NCBI GenBank assembly: GCA_010909165.1
Contig: VJWM01000223.1
Coordinates: forward strand, 1-64,000
Reading direction: 5' to 3'
Length of the DNA stretch: 64,000 nt
DNA from: Anthoceros angustus
Lineage: Eukaryota > Streptophyta > Anthocerotopsida > Anthocerotales > Anthocerotaceae
Shown here: positions 32,464-45,660 of the stretch, in pieces
Layout: every line of letters starts with the position of its first letter
How positions within the stretch are numbered: position 1 is the stretch's first letter
Program-made: the position numbers and the translations under genes
Notes under the pieces: model-generated
Told to the model about the DNA's origin: nothing
The model's database searches: none
What the model saw: the letters and a program-made list of their open reading frames with translations, nothing else

Positions 32464-33766
32464 TTCCGATCCTGCCACGCCCGGCCTCACGATTAGCGGA
32501 GCTCGGTGCAAGGAGACTCAAGGATCGTGGCGACCATGTGGTGGAAAGAGGAGAGGAGAGGAGAGGAGGAGGCAGAGTAGCTCTCTCACATTGAGATGAG
32601 GCTTGGAGGTGTTACCTCCACAGGGCTCCTAGGAAGCTCCACAAGAAGCTCCTAGGAAGGAGCACAAGAAGCTTCCTAGTGATTAGCTTAAGCTAAACTA
32701 ATGATACTTAAGACACCTAACTTAGACTAAGTGTATTAGTCTAAGTACATTGCTTTAATACCCTTGACTCGCCATGAGCCATGTGCATATCCAAAGCAGT
32801 GCTCGTCCACCCAAGTTGGCTTGAACATCTTTGTTTAACGAGGACCTCACGGAAATCGGTGAGCTCTTCTTATCTACTTTGTTGTCCCACCACATCGTAG
32901 GGTCCGGAAAAATTGTTGCCACAAGAGCTCCGCTCGCCACGACCATCATGGAAAATCCTTCCCCACACACTTTCGAAGGTGGAAGTCTTTGGGTTGCTCA
33001 TCTTCTGGAGGTTTGGCTGGTTACGTGCTTGACCCGAGGTGGCGTGCGTGGGAGCTCCTTGTAGAATCCACCTCGCTCGCCACTTTGTTGGGTCCACAAG
33101 GGATCCGGTTTCCATATTGTAGCCACGTTACAGGCACCGCCTCGAAAGATGGAGCCGAGGCGGACACAAACTACCTATGAGCGTGATAGATCGGCCGGAG
33201 GACACATGCCCTTCATGCACACCTCCCTTCCGGATCTGACGCTAGTTTGCAACCGCCATCGCAACTGCTCATCCTGGGCGAAACTCCAACTTGGGCAGCA
33301 AGCTGCGAGGCTCCTTTTGCTGCACTTGGAATCGTGTGCGAAATTGACTGCCCTCACATTGCACCTGGCAAGGCCAAGGAACTTGGGCCTATGTACATAG
33401 GTATATCTTGATTACCTATATTATTGTCGAAGACCAAGGAACGATGGGGCTATATATATATATGTTATATAAGTTACTTATATTATTGATAATCTTTGAA
33501 AAATTTCATCCTAAGATTATATAATAATTTTCATGATATAAATTACGAGAACCAAGGAACATTAGGCTATCTATATATGCAAGTATATAGGTTGTTTTAT
33601 TATTGCACAATCGCTGATAGTTTTACAAAAGCTTGGTGGAAAGCTAGTTTCGCAGAGTATTAAAAACCAAGCTAGCTAGTTTGTGTGAGAGTACCGAAAA
33701 ACAATGGACATGAATAATACTGCCTATGCTCTCAATTCACGACATTTGCCCCAGTTGCGAAGATAG

Positions 33767-34527
33767 ATGAAGGCGCGTCTGCGGAAATATTCAGGTTTAA
33801 TCATGATATAATTAAAATTATACCTCTTGACAACGAGCGTGAGGAGCAACATCTTGAAGCGATAAACAATGAATTCGATCGCGAGACTTTGGCCACCTTA
33901 CAAGATGCAGAGGCTCCTTTTGCTGCACTAATTTCTTATGCAACAAATCCCATGCAATATGGGAAGGACCACTCTTTTCCGAGTTTATTATTGCTAAGGC
34001 GCCAGTGGGTGTCCTATGCAACAAGGTTTCCTCTAGAGTATCCACCTTGTCAAAGGTTCGGGATGATTGTACAAGAGGAGGTGGGATTCCTTTGTCAAAA
34101 TTCCAATTTCACACAATGCGGAAATCAAAAGCATGTTATTGCAAGTAACTCTTGCTTTACGTAGCACAAAAGCTTATGGATTCGAGCATCGTGACCTCCA
34201 TACAAAAATATTCTTTTGACTTATCGAGATCAACAAAGTGTTGAATTCTATACCGTATGCAATAGAAAGAAAAAATCAAAACATACGGAATAAGGATATC
34301 TATAATAGATTTGGATTATCACGTATGCAACGTGATACACAAGTCCTATTTAGCAAAGTGGCAAAATTTGAGCCGAGGGATATCATTTGCGCTGCACTTG
34401 GAATCGTGTGCACGAAATTGTGGGCTCAAATTGGGACCATAGTTTCCCTAAGATCAATGCGATATGGATCAATTATCTAACTCAAGTCGTTGCTGCAAAG
34501 CAGTTGAAAACCAAGAATTGCCCCTAA
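33767..34527 (+). pseudogene. block B conserved reading frame, unit 3
   Basis: Same trail. The frame 33889-34164 is open for 91 codons (TLQDAEAPFAALISYATNP onward) and 34238-34480 for 80 codons. Confidence 0.4.
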
Positions 34528-35276
34528 ATTGCCTTCAACAATTATTTGCTTTTCTTTGGACGAGTAACATTGTGTAACACAACAGCGAGATTGGAAGAGA
34601 CCAGTTTTTCGAAGACATGTGGCTAAAAGAAATGTCGAGTGAAGTCAAACTACATTCTAATTCTTATTCAAAAGTTAAGATGACATTGTAACCCAACGGT
34701 GAATTAGACGTACACTAAAGGTCGAGTGCATAATTCCTTGCATTTTCTCTCAAAAGAATCCCTTGTATTCTCATTTTCACAAGGATAAGGTAAGAGGGCA
34801 ACTAGATGCAATAATTCCTTTTTCGATTCCTTGATAAAAAGAAAGTTGGGCGAGAGACTTTCTTCACTATAGCCATTAATTTTTATAAGTGTAAATAATT
34901 TTTACATTTTTCAAAGACTGTGAATTTTTATCTTCAAAGATCTAGTAATGTCATCGAGTTCTCTAGTTTGGTATGGTGGTTAGATCTCGTTCCCGCCCTG
35001 TGTCTGAATGATTGCACTATCCAAATACTCTAACCTGCACTTCTTTTGAGGAGTGACACGTTTGTCGCAATGAATTCATTGGATGGAACTCTGTGGTTAA
35101 GCAACCCTTCGGCTAGAATGCTACTGAGATGGGGTACCACTCACCTACCCAATTGCTCCGGGCCCTTGAAGTGACACGAAGCCATGAGTTCATTGGCACT
35201 CCGTGGTTAAGCAACCCTCCGGTGCCCAATTGCTCCTAGCCATGGCCCTTGGTGGCTCTGTTGTAATCGTGAGCGT

Positions 35277-35767
35277 TCATTGGCACTCGTGGTCAAGTGG
35301 CGCAAAAGTCACGATGCACTTCTCTGCGGATTCAAGTCGAGGCAAATGCACAAGCTTGAAAGACAGCCACAAAGCCGTGAGCATCCGCCTTCACACACGA
35401 TCTCGCATGTCATGGTGCAGTGTATGGCCTCTTCGGGTTTCCCATGTTCGAGTAAGCGGTGATGATGGAAAACCACATGAAGGCATATGGTTTCCCTACG
35501 GTGAACACATCCATGGCCTCCTGCACCTACCTCCACTTGCATACATGCGCAACAAATGGTTCGCCAAGTATGCATGCGACTCGTACCAAGTTTGTGATAA
35601 GATCATGAACTCGTCGCCCCACAAACAAATCCTTCACAGGCTGCACATAGTTTTAACACAACATATACGAGGCGGAAATAGGACAATTTTCCAAGCCCGG
35701 AGATTCGAGCTGCGGCCTCGATAAGCTTCCCTGGCGTAGCGTGATCACGGCGGTATTCGACACCCAT
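35277..35767 (-). pseudogene. truncated PPR gene, unit 3
   Basis: Same PPR fragment. Indels at the usual sites break motif two and the upstream lead; the TGA from block C closes it. Confidence 0.7.
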
Positions 35768-35915
35768 TTCCGATCCTGCGCTGCCGACCTCACGATTAGC
35801 GGAGAGCTCGGTGCAAGGAGACTCGAAGGATCGTGGGCGCCATCGTGGAAAGAGGAGAGGAGAGGAGAGGAGAGGAGGCAAGAGTAGCTCTCACATTGAG
35901 ATGAGGCTTGGAGGT

Positions 35916-35923
35916 ATTTATAC
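35916..35923 (-). promoter_or_regulatory. TATA box of the PPR fragment, unit 3
   Basis: Minus-strand GTATAAATACC, same position relative to the PPR fragment as in unit 1, followed by a CT-rich 5' leader (about 35845-35880). Confidence 0.55.
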
Positions 35924-37104
35924 CCTCAGAGTCCAGGCTCACAAGAAGCTCCTAGGAAGGAGCACAAGAAGCTTCCTAGTGATTAGCTTAAGCTAAACTA
36001 ATGATACTTAAGACACCTAACTTAGACTAAGTGTATTAGTCTAAGTACATTGAGCTTTAATACCCTTACGGACTCGCCATGAGCCATGTGCATATCCAAA
36101 GCAGCTCGTCCACCCAAGTTGGCTTGAACATCTTTGTTTAACCAGAGGACACATGCCCTTCATGCACACCTCCCTTCCGGAAATCGTGAGGAGCTCTTCT
36201 TATCTCGTTGTCCCACCACATCGTAGGGTCGGAAAAATTGTTGCCACAAGAGCTCCTGCTCGCCACGACCATCATTGGAAAATCCTTCCCCACCCACACA
36301 CTTTCGAAGGTGGAAGTCTTTGGGTTGCTCATCTTCTGGAGGTTTGGCTGGTTACGTGCTTGACCCAGCGAGGTGACGTGCGTGGGAGCTCCTTGTAGAA
36401 TCCACCTCGCTCGCCACTTTGTTGGGTCCACAAGGGATCCGGTTTCCATATTGTAGCCACGTTACAGGCACCGCCCTCGAAGATGGAGCCGAGGCGGACA
36501 CAAACTACCTATGAGCGTGATAGATCGGCCGGAGGACACATGCCCTTCATGCACACCTCCCTTCCGGATCTGACGCTAGTTTGCAACTTTGGCCATCGCA
36601 ACTGCTCATCCTGGGCGAAAACTCCAACTTGGGCAGCAAGCTTCTGAGGCCTTGGTGATCATGGGGCATTTGCGAAATTGACCGCCTCACATTGCACCAC
36701 TGCAAGGCCAAGGAACTTGGGCCTATGTACATAGGTATATCTTGATGTACCTATATTATTGTCGAAGACCAAGGAACGATGGGGCTATATATGTATATGT
36801 TATATAAGTTACTTATATTATTGATAATCTTTGAGAAAAATTTCATCCTAAGATTATATAATAATTTTCATGATATAAATTACCGAGAACCAAGGAACAT
36901 TAGGCTATCTATATATGCAAGTATATAGGTTGTTTTATTATTGCACAATCGCTGATAGTTTTACAAAAGCTTGGTGGAAAGCTAGTTTCGCAGAGTATTA
37001 AAAACCAAGCTAGCTAGTTTGTGTGAGAGTACCGAAAAACAATGGACATGAATAATACTGCCTATGCTCTCAATTCACGACATTTGCCCCAGTTGCGAAG
37101 ATAG

Positions 37105-37871
37105 ATGAAGGCGCGTCTGCGGAAATATTCAGTTTAATCATGATATAATTAAAATTATACCTCTTGACAACGAGCGTGAGGAGCAACATCTTGAAGCGAT
37201 AAACAATGAATTCTTGATCGCATAGACTTTGGCCACCTTACAAGATGCAGAGGCTCCTTTTGCTGCACTAATTTCTTATGCAACAAATCCCATGCAATAT
37301 GGGAAGGACCACTCTTTTCCGAGTTTATTATTGCTAAGGCGCCGGTGGGTGTCCTATGCAACAAGGTTTCCTCTAGAGTATCCACCTTGTCAAAGGTTCG
37401 GGATGATTGTACAAGAGGAGGCTGGGATTCCTTTGTCAAAATTCCAATTTCACACAATGCGAAATCAAAAGCATGTTATTGCAAGTAACTCTTGCTTTAC
37501 ACGTAGCACAAAAGCTTATGGATTCGAGCATCGTGACCTCCATACAAAAATATTCTTTTGACTTATCGGAGATCAACAAAGTGTTGAATTCTATACCGTA
37601 TGCAATAGAAAGAAAAAATCAAAACATACGGAATAAGGGTATCTATAATAGATTTGGATTATCACGTATGCAACGTGATACACAAGTCCTATTTAGCAAA
37701 GTGGCAAAATTTGAGCCGAGGGATATCATTTGCGCTGCACTTGGAATCGTGTGCACGAAATTGTGGGCTCAAATTGGGACCATAGTTTCCCTAAGATCAA
37801 TGCGATATGGATCAATTATCTAACTCAAGTCGTTGCTGCAAAAGCAGTTGAAAACCAAGAATTGCCCCTAA
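37105..37871 (+). pseudogene. block B conserved reading frame, unit 4
   Basis: Same trail; one of the best copies. Frames 37229-37561 (110 codons) and 37407-37823 (138 codons) overlap and cover most of the trail, with one slip near 37450 and one near the end. Confidence 0.42.
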
Positions 37872-38602
37872 ATTGCCTTCAACAATTATTTGCTTTTCTT
37901 TGGACGAGTAACATTGTGTAACACAACAGAGATTGGAAGAGACCGGTTTTCAAGACATGTGGCTAAAAGAAATGTCGAGTGAAGTCAAACTACATTCTAA
38001 TTCTTATTCAAAAGTTAAGATGACATTGTAACCCAACGGTGAATTAGGCGTACACTAAAGGTCGAGTGCATAATTCCTTGCATTTTCTCTCAAAAGAATC
38101 CCTTGTATTCTCATTTTCACAAGGATAAGGTAAGAGGGCAGCTAGATGCAATAATTCCTTTTTCGATTCCTTGATAAAAAGAAAGTTGGGCGAGACTTTC
38201 TTCACTATAGCCATTAATTTTTATAAGTGTAAATAATTTTCAAACAACGTGAATTTTTATCTTCAAAGATCTAGTAATGTCATCGAGTTCTCTAGTTTGG
38301 TATGGTGGTTAGATCTCGTTCCATACATGTATGCGAATGATCGCACTATCCAAATACTCTAACTGCACTTCCTTTGAGGAGTGACACGTTTGTCGCAATG
38401 AATTCATTGGATGGAACTACGTGGTTAAGCAACCCTTGGCTAGAATGCTCGAGATGGGGTACCACTCACCTACCCAATTGCTCCGGGCCCTTGAAGTGAC
38501 ACGAAGCCATGAGTTCATTGGCACTCCGTGGTTAAGCAACCCTCCGGTGCCCAATTGCTCCTAGCCATGGCCCTTGGTGGCTCTGTTGTAATCTGAGAGC
38601 GT

Positions 38603-39092
38603 TCATTGGCACTCCGTGGTCAAGTGGCGCAAAAGTCACATGCACTTCTGCGGATTCAAGTCGAGGCAAATGCACAAGCTTGAAAGACAGCCACAAAGCG
38701 TGAGCATCCGCCTTCACACACGATCTCGCATGTCATGGTGCAGTGTATGGCCTCTTCGAGTTTCCCATGTTGAGTAGCGGTGATGATGGAAAACCACATG
38801 AAGGCATATGGTTTCCCTACAGTGAACACATCCATGGCCTCCTGCAGCCTACCTCCACTTGCATACATGCGCAACAAATGGTTCGCCAAGTATGCATGCG
38901 ACTCGTACCAAGTTTGTGATAAGATCATGAACTCGTCGCCCACAAACAAATCCTTCACAGGCTGCACATAGTTTTAACACAACATATACGAGGCGGAAAT
39001 AGGACAATTTTCCAAGCCCGAGATTCCAGTGCAGCGGCCTCGATGGCTTCCCTGGCGGCGTAGCGTGATCACGGCGGTATTCTGACACCCAT
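38603..39092 (-). pseudogene. truncated PPR gene, unit 4
   Basis: Same fragment. The frame 38656-38967 is open for 103 codons and shows LANHLLRMYASGGRLQEAMD then KPYAFMWFSIITA before a slip. Confidence 0.72.
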
Positions 39093-39235
39093 TTCCGATC
39101 CTGCCGCTGCCGACCTCACGATTAGCGGAGAGCTCGGTGCAAGGAGACTCAAGGATCGTGGCATCTTGGTGGAAAGAGGAGAGGAGAGAGGAGGAGGCAA
39201 GAGTAGCTCTCTCACATTGAGATGAGGCTTGGAGG

Positions 39236-39243
39236 TATTTATA
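39236..39243 (-). promoter_or_regulatory. TATA box of the PPR fragment, unit 4
   Basis: Minus-strand GTATAAATACC, same context as in unit 1. Confidence 0.55.
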
Positions 39244-40427
39244 CCCTCAGCGGGCTCCTAGGAGCTCCACAAGAAGCTCCTAGGAAGGAGCACAAGAAGC
39301 TTCCTAGTGATTAGCTTAAGCTAAACTAATGATACTTAACGACACCTAACTTAGACTAAGTGTATTGGTCTAAGTACATTGCTTTAATACCCTTACGGAC
39401 TCGCCATGAGCCATGTGCATATCCAAAAGCAAGCTCGTCCACCCAAGTTGGCTTGAACATCTTTGTTTAACGGAGGACCTCGCTGGACCCCTTCCAGAAA
39501 TCAGGCGGCGAGCTCTTCTTATCTACTTTGTTGTCCCACCACATCGTAGGGTCCAAAAATTGTTGCCACAAGAGCTCCTGCTCCCACCCACGACCATCAT
39601 TGGAAAATCCTTCCCCACCCACACACTTTCGAAGGTGGAAGTCTGGGTTGCTCATCTTCTTGCACACGGAGGTTTGGCTGGTTACGGTGCTTGACCCGAG
39701 GTGGCGTGCGTGGGAGCTCCTTGTAGAATCCACCTCGCTCGCCACTTTGTTGGGTCCACAAGGGATCCGGTTTCCATATTGTAGCCACGTTACGGGCACC
39801 GCCCTCGAAGATGGAGAGGCGGACACAAACTACCTATGAGCGTGATAGATCAGCGGAGGACACATGCCCTTCATGCACACCTCCCTTCCGGATCTGACGC
39901 TAGTTTGCAACGCCATCTTGCAACTGCTCATCCGGGCGAAACTCCAACTTGGGCAGCAAGCTTGCGAGGCTCCTTTTGCTGCACTTGGAATCGTGTGCGA
40001 AATTGACCGCCTCACATTGCACCACCTGGCCAAGGCCAAGGAACTTGGGCCTATGTACATAGGTATATCTTGATGTACCTATATTATTGTCGAAGACCAA
40101 GGAACGTGGGGCTATATGTATATGTTATATAAGTTACTTATATTATTGATAATCTTTGAGAAAAATTTCATCCTAAGATTATATAATAATTTTCATGATA
40201 TAAATTACCGAGAACCAAGGAACATTAGGCTATCTATATATGCAAGTATATAGGTTGTTTTATTATTGCACAATCGCTGATAGTTTTACAAAAGCTTGGT
40301 GGAAAGCTAGTTTCGCAGAGTATTAAAAACCAAGCTAGCTAGTTTGTGTGAGAGTAGAAAAACAATGGACATGAATAATACTGCCTATGCTCTCAATTCA
40401 CGACATTTGCCCCAGTTGCGAAGATAG

Positions 40428-41188
40428 ATGAAGGCGTCTGCGGAAATATTCAGGTTTAATCATGATATAATTAAAATTATACCTCTTGACAACGAGCGTG
40501 AGGAGCAACATCTTGAAGCGATAAACAATGAATTCTTGATCGCAGACTTTGGCCACCTTACAAGATGCAGAGGCTCCTTTTGCTGCACTAATTCTTATGC
40601 AACAAATCCCATGCAATATGGGAAGGACCACTCTTTTCCGAGTTTATTATTGCTAAGGCGCAGTGGGTGTCCTATGCAACAAGGTTTCCTCTAGAGTATC
40701 CACCTTGTCAAAGGTTCGGGATGATTGTACAAGAGGAGGCTGGGATTCCTTTGTCAAAATTCCAATTTTCACACAATGCAGAAATCAAAAGCATGTTATT
40801 GCAAGTAACTCTTGCTTTACACGTAGCACAAAAGCTTATGGATTCGAGCATCGTGACCTCCATACAAAAATATTCTTTTGACTTATCGAGATCAACAAAG
40901 TGTTGAATTCTATACCGTATGCAATAGAAAGAAAAAATCAAAACATACGGAATAAGGGTATCTATAATAGATTTCGGATTATCACGTATGCAACGTGATA
41001 CACAAGTCCTATTTAGCAAAGTGGCAAAATTTGAGCCGAGGGATATCATTTGCGCTGCACTTGGAATCGTGTGCGAAATTGTGGGCTCAAATTGGGACCA
41101 TAGTTTCCCTAAGATCAATGCGATATGGATCAATTATCTAACTCAAGTCGTTGCTGCAAAGCAGTTGAAAACCAAGAATTGCCCCTAA
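40428..41188 (+). pseudogene. block B conserved reading frame, unit 5
   Basis: Same trail. From 40428 the first 88 codons are open, then 40667-40906, then 40988-41188 to the stop. Confidence 0.4.
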
Positions 41189-41920
41189 ATTGCCTTCAAC
41201 AATTATTTGCTTTTCTTTTGAATGAGTAACATTGTGTAACAGCAGAGATTGGAAGAGACCGGTTTTCGAAGACATGTGGCTAAAAGAAATGTCGAGTGAA
41301 GTCAAACTACATTCTAATTCTTATTCAAAAGTTAAGATGACATTGTAACCCAACGGTGAATTAGGCGTACACTAAAGGTCGAGTGCATAATTCCTTGCAT
41401 TTTCTCTCAAAAGAATCCCTTGTATTCTCATTTTCACAAGGATAAGGTAAGAGGGCAGCTAGATGCAATAATTCCTTTTCGATTCCTTGATAAAAAGAAA
41501 GTTGGGCGAGAGACTTTCTTCACTATAGCCATTAATTTTTATAAGTGTAAATAATTTTTACAATTTTCAAACCGTGAATTTTTATCTTCAAAGATCTAGT
41601 AATGTCATCGAGTTCTCTAGTTTGGTATGGTGGTTAGATCTCGTTCCATACATGCGAATGATCGCACTATCCAAATACTCTAACACTTCCTTTGAGGGTG
41701 ACACGTTTGTCGCAATGAATTCATTGGATGGAACTACGTGGTTAAGCAACCCTTGGCTAGAATGCTCACGAGATGGGGTACCACTCACCTACCCAATTGC
41801 TCCGGGCCCTTGAAGTGACACGAAGCCATGAGTTCATTGGCACTCCGTGGTTAAGCAACCCTCCGGTGCCCAATTGCTCCTAGCCATGGCCCTTGGTGGC
41901 TCTGTTGATACCGTGAGCGT

Positions 41921-42411
41921 TCATTGGCACTCCGTGGTCAAGTGGCGCAAAAGTCACAGTGCACTTCTCTGCGGATTCAAGTCCGAGGCAAATGCACAAG
42001 CTTGAAAGACAGCCACAAAGCCGTGAGCATCCGCCTTCACACGATCTCGCATGTCATGATGCAGTGTATGGCCTCTTCAGTTTCCATGTTCGAGTAAGCG
42101 GTGATGATGGAAAACCACATGAAGGCATATGGTTTCCCTACAGTGAACACATCCATGGCCTCCTGCAGCCTACCTCCACTTGCATACATGCGCAACAAAT
42201 GGTTCGCCAAGTATGCATGCGACTCGTACCAAGTTTGTGATAAGATCATGAACTCGTCGCCCCACAAACAAATCCTTCACGGCTGCACATAGTTTTAACA
42301 CGGCATATACGAGGCGGAAATAGGACAATTTTCCAAGCCCGGAGATTCCAGTACACCTCGATAAGCTTCCCTGGCGGCGTAACGTGATCACGGCGGTATT
42401 CTGACACCCAT
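41921..42411 (-). pseudogene. truncated, promoter-less PPR gene, unit 5
   Basis: Same fragment. The frame 42037-42267 shows SHAYLANHLLRMYASGGR and KPYAFMWFSIITAYSN. Its promoter segment is deleted. Confidence 0.7.
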
Positions 42412-43044
42412 TTCCGATCTGCCGCTGCCGGCCTCACGATTAGCGGAGGCTCGGTGCAAGGAGACTCGCCATGAGCCATGCATATCCAAAAGCGTGCTCG
42501 TCCACCCAAGTTGGCTTGAACATCTTTGTTTAACGAGGACCTCGCTGGACCCCTTCCATGGGAATCGGGCGGCGGGGCTCTTCTTATCTACTTTGTTGTC
42601 CCACCACATCGTAGGGTCGGAAAAATTGTTGCCACAAGAGCTCCTTGTAGAATCCACCTCGCTCGCCACGACCATCATTGGAAAATCCTTCCCCACCACA
42701 CACTTTCGAAGGTGGAAGTCTTTGGGTTGCTCATCTTCTTTGGAGGTTTGGCTGGTTACCGATGCTTGACCCGAGGTGGCGTGCGTGGGAGCTCCTTGTA
42801 GAATCCACCTCGCTCGCCACTTTGTTGGGTCCACAAGGGATCCGGTTTCCATATTGTAGCCACGTTACAGGCACCGCCCTCGAAAGATGGAGCCGAGGCG
42901 GACACAAACTACCTATGAGCGTGATAGATCGGCCGGAGGACACATGCCCTTCATGCACACCTCCCTTCCGGATCTGACGCTAGTTTGCAACAGCCATCTT
43001 GCAACTGTTCATCCTGGGCGAAAACTCCAACTTGGGCAGCAAGC

Positions 43045-43122
43045 TTGAAAGACAGCCACAAAGCCGTGAGCATCCGCCTTCACACGATCTCGCATGTCAT
43101 GAATTCATTGGATGGAACCCTC
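43045..43122. other. patchwork filler at the variable site, unit 6
   Basis: Between gcagcaagctt and cctcacattgcacc, where other units carry block B-like or short sequence, this unit has a piece of the PPR block (gaaagacagccacaaagccg onward) followed by a piece of block C (gaattcattggatggaac). The pieces meet at short shared words (caagcttg, catga). Confidence 0.85.
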
Positions 43123-43527
43123 ACATTGCACCTGGCCAGGCCAAGGAACTTGGGCCTATGTACATAGGTATATCTTGATGTACCTATATTATTGTCGAAG
43201 ACCAAGGAACGTGGGGCTATATGTATATGTTATATAAGTTACTTATATTATTGATAATCTTTGAGAAAAATTTCATCCTAAGATTATATAATAATTTTCA
43301 TGATATAAATTACGAGAACCAAGGAACATTAGGCTATCTATATATGCAAGTATATAGGTTGTTTTATTATTGCACAATCGCTGATAGTTTTACAAAAGCT
43401 TGGTGGAAAGCTAGTTTCAGAGTATTAAAAACCAAGCTAGCTAGTTTGTGTGAGAGTACCGAAAAACAATGGACATGAATAATCCTATGCTCTCAATTCA
43501 CGACATTTGCCCCAGTTGCGAAGATAG

Positions 43528-44288
43528 ATGAAGGCGTCTGCGGAAATATTCAGGTTTAATCATGATATAATTAAAATTATACCTCTTGACAACGAGCGTG
43601 AGGAGCAACATCTTGAAGCGATAAACAATGAATTCGATCGCAGACTTTGGCCACCTTACAAGATGCAGAGGCTCCTTTTGCTGCACTAATTCTTATGCAA
43701 CAAATCCCATGCAATATGGGAAGGACCACTCTTTTCCGAGTTTATTATTGCTAAGGCGCCGTCGTGTCCTATGCAACAAGGTTTCCTCTAGAGTATCCAC
43801 CTTGTCAAAGGTTCGGGATGATTGTACAAGAGGAGGCTGGGATTCCTTTGTCAAAATTCCAATTTTCACACAATGCGAAATCAAAAGCATGTTATTGCAA
43901 GCAACTCTTGCTTTACACGTAGCACAAAAGCTTATGGATTCGAGCATCGTGACCTCCATACAAAAATATTCTTTTGACTTATCTTTGGAGATCAACAAAG
44001 TGTTGAATTCTATACCGTATGCAATAGAAAGAAAAAATCAAAACATACGGAATAAGGGTATCTATAATAGATTTCGGATTATCACGTATGCAACGTGATA
44101 CACAAGTCCTATTTAGCAAAGTGGCAAAATTTGAGCCGAGGGATATCATTTGCTGCACTTGGAATCGTGTGCACGAAATTGTGGGCTCAAATTGGGACCA
44201 TAGTTTCCCTAAGATCAATGCGATATGGATCAATTATCTAACTCAAGTCGTTGCTGCAAAGCAGTTGAAAACCAAGAATTGCCCCTAA
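43528..44288 (+). pseudogene. block B conserved reading frame, unit 6
   Basis: Same trail. The frame 43628-44098 is open for 156 codons, through LALHVAQKLMDSSIVTSIQK and EINKVLNSIPYAIERKNQNI. It carries the longer form DLSLEINK, shared with unit 10. Confidence 0.42.
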
Positions 44289-45023
44289 ATTGCCTTCAAC
44301 AATTATTTGCTTTTCTTTGGGAGTAACATTGTGTAACACAGAGATTGGAAGAGACCGGTTTTCGAAGACATGTGGCTAAAAGAAATGTCGAGTGAAGTCA
44401 AACTACATTCTAATTCTTATTCAAAAGTTAAGATGACATTGTAACCCAACGGTGAATTAGACGTACACTAAAGGTCGAGTGCATAATTCCTTGCATTTTC
44501 TCTCAAAAAGAATCCCTTGTATTCTCATTTTCACAAGGATAAGGTAAGAGGGCAACTAGATGCAATAATTCCTTTTTCGATTCCTTGATAAAAAGAAAGT
44601 TGGGCGAGAGACTTTCTTCACTATAGCCATTAATTTTTATAAGTGTAAATAATTTTTACATTTTTCAAAGACTGTGAATTTTTATCTTCAAAGATCTAGT
44701 AATGTCATCGAGTTCTCTAGTTTGGTATGGTGGTTAGATCTCGTTCCATACAATATGCGAATGATCGCACTATCCAAATACTCTAACGCACTTCCTTTGA
44801 GGAGTGACACGTTTATGCAATGAATTCATTGGATGGAACTACGTGGTTAAGCAACCCTTGGCTAGAATCTCGAGATGGGGTACCACTCACCTACCCAATT
44901 GCTCGGGCCCTTGAAGTGACACGAAGCCATGAGTTCATTGGCACTCCGTGGTTAAGCAACCCTCCGGTGCCCAATTGCTCCTAGCCATGGCCCTTGGTGG
45001 CTCTGTTATGATACCGTGAGCGT

Positions 45024-45511
45024 TCATTGGCACTCCGTGGTCAAGTGGCGCAAAAGTCACATGCACTTCTCTGCGGATTCAAGTCGAGGCAAATGCACAA
45101 GCTTGAAGAGACCACAAAGCCGTGAGCATCCGCCTTCACACGATCTCGCATGTCATGATGCAGTGTATGGCCTCTTCAGTTTCCCATGTTGAGTAGCGGT
45201 GATGATGGAAAACCACATGAAGGCATATGGTTTCCCTACAGTGAACACATCCATGGCCTCCTGCACCTACCTCCACTTGCATACATGCGCAACAAATGGT
45301 TCGCCAAGTATGCATGCGACTCGTACCAAGTTTGTGATAAGATCATGAACTCGTCGCCCACAAACAAATCCTTCGGCTGCACATAGTTTTAACACGGCAT
45401 ATACGAGGCGGAAATAGGACAATTTTCCAAGCCCGGAGATTCCAGGCTGCAGCGGCCTCGATAAGCTTCCCTGGCGTAGCGTGATCACGGCGGCGGTATT
45501 CTGACACCCAT
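45024..45511 (-). pseudogene. truncated PPR gene, unit 6
   Basis: Same fragment with indels at the usual sites; LYAVLKLCAA-like and LANHLLRM pieces are in different frames. Confidence 0.68.
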
Positions 45512-45652
45512 TTCCGATCCTGCCGCCACCTCACGATTAGCCGGAGAGCTCGGTGCAAGGAGACTACGAAGGATCGTGCATATCTTCAGTGGAAAGAGGA
45601 GAGAGAGAGGAGGAGGCAAGAGTAGCTCTCACATTGAGATGAGGCTTGGAGG

Positions 45653-45660
45653 TATTTATA
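45653..45660 (-). promoter_or_regulatory. TATA box of the PPR fragment, unit 6
   Basis: Minus-strand GTATAAATACC, same context as in unit 1. Confidence 0.55.

Larger units (their letters stand above)
29575..32861. repeat. array unit 2
   Basis: 3,287 bp. The variable site (30011-30055) holds gaggctccttttgctgcact plus a second block B piece, joined at shared bases. The TATA motif is lost (gtgttacctcc at about 32609). The GA-rich stretch is at 32548-32574. Confidence 0.92.
32862..36191. repeat. array unit 3
   Basis: 3,330 bp. Block B shares single-base variants with units 6 and 10 (for example gggcaactag at about 34796 where most units have gggcagctag). TATA motif intact. Confidence 0.92.
36192..39510. 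repeat. array unit 4
   Basis: 3,319 bp. It is preceded at about 36143-36180 by a filler copied from block A (acatgcccttcatgcacacc), joined at gaggac and cttccgga. The variable site at 36640-36680 has the gccttggtgatcatggggca type, like unit 7. Confidence 0.92.
39511..42576. repeat. array unit 5 (promoter segment deleted)
   Basis: 3,066 bp. About 260 bp of block E, including the TATA motif and GA-rich leader, is missing. The junction near 42462-42475 reads gcaaggagactcgccatgag, with gactcg shared by both sides. Unit 10 has the same junction. Confidence 0.92.
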
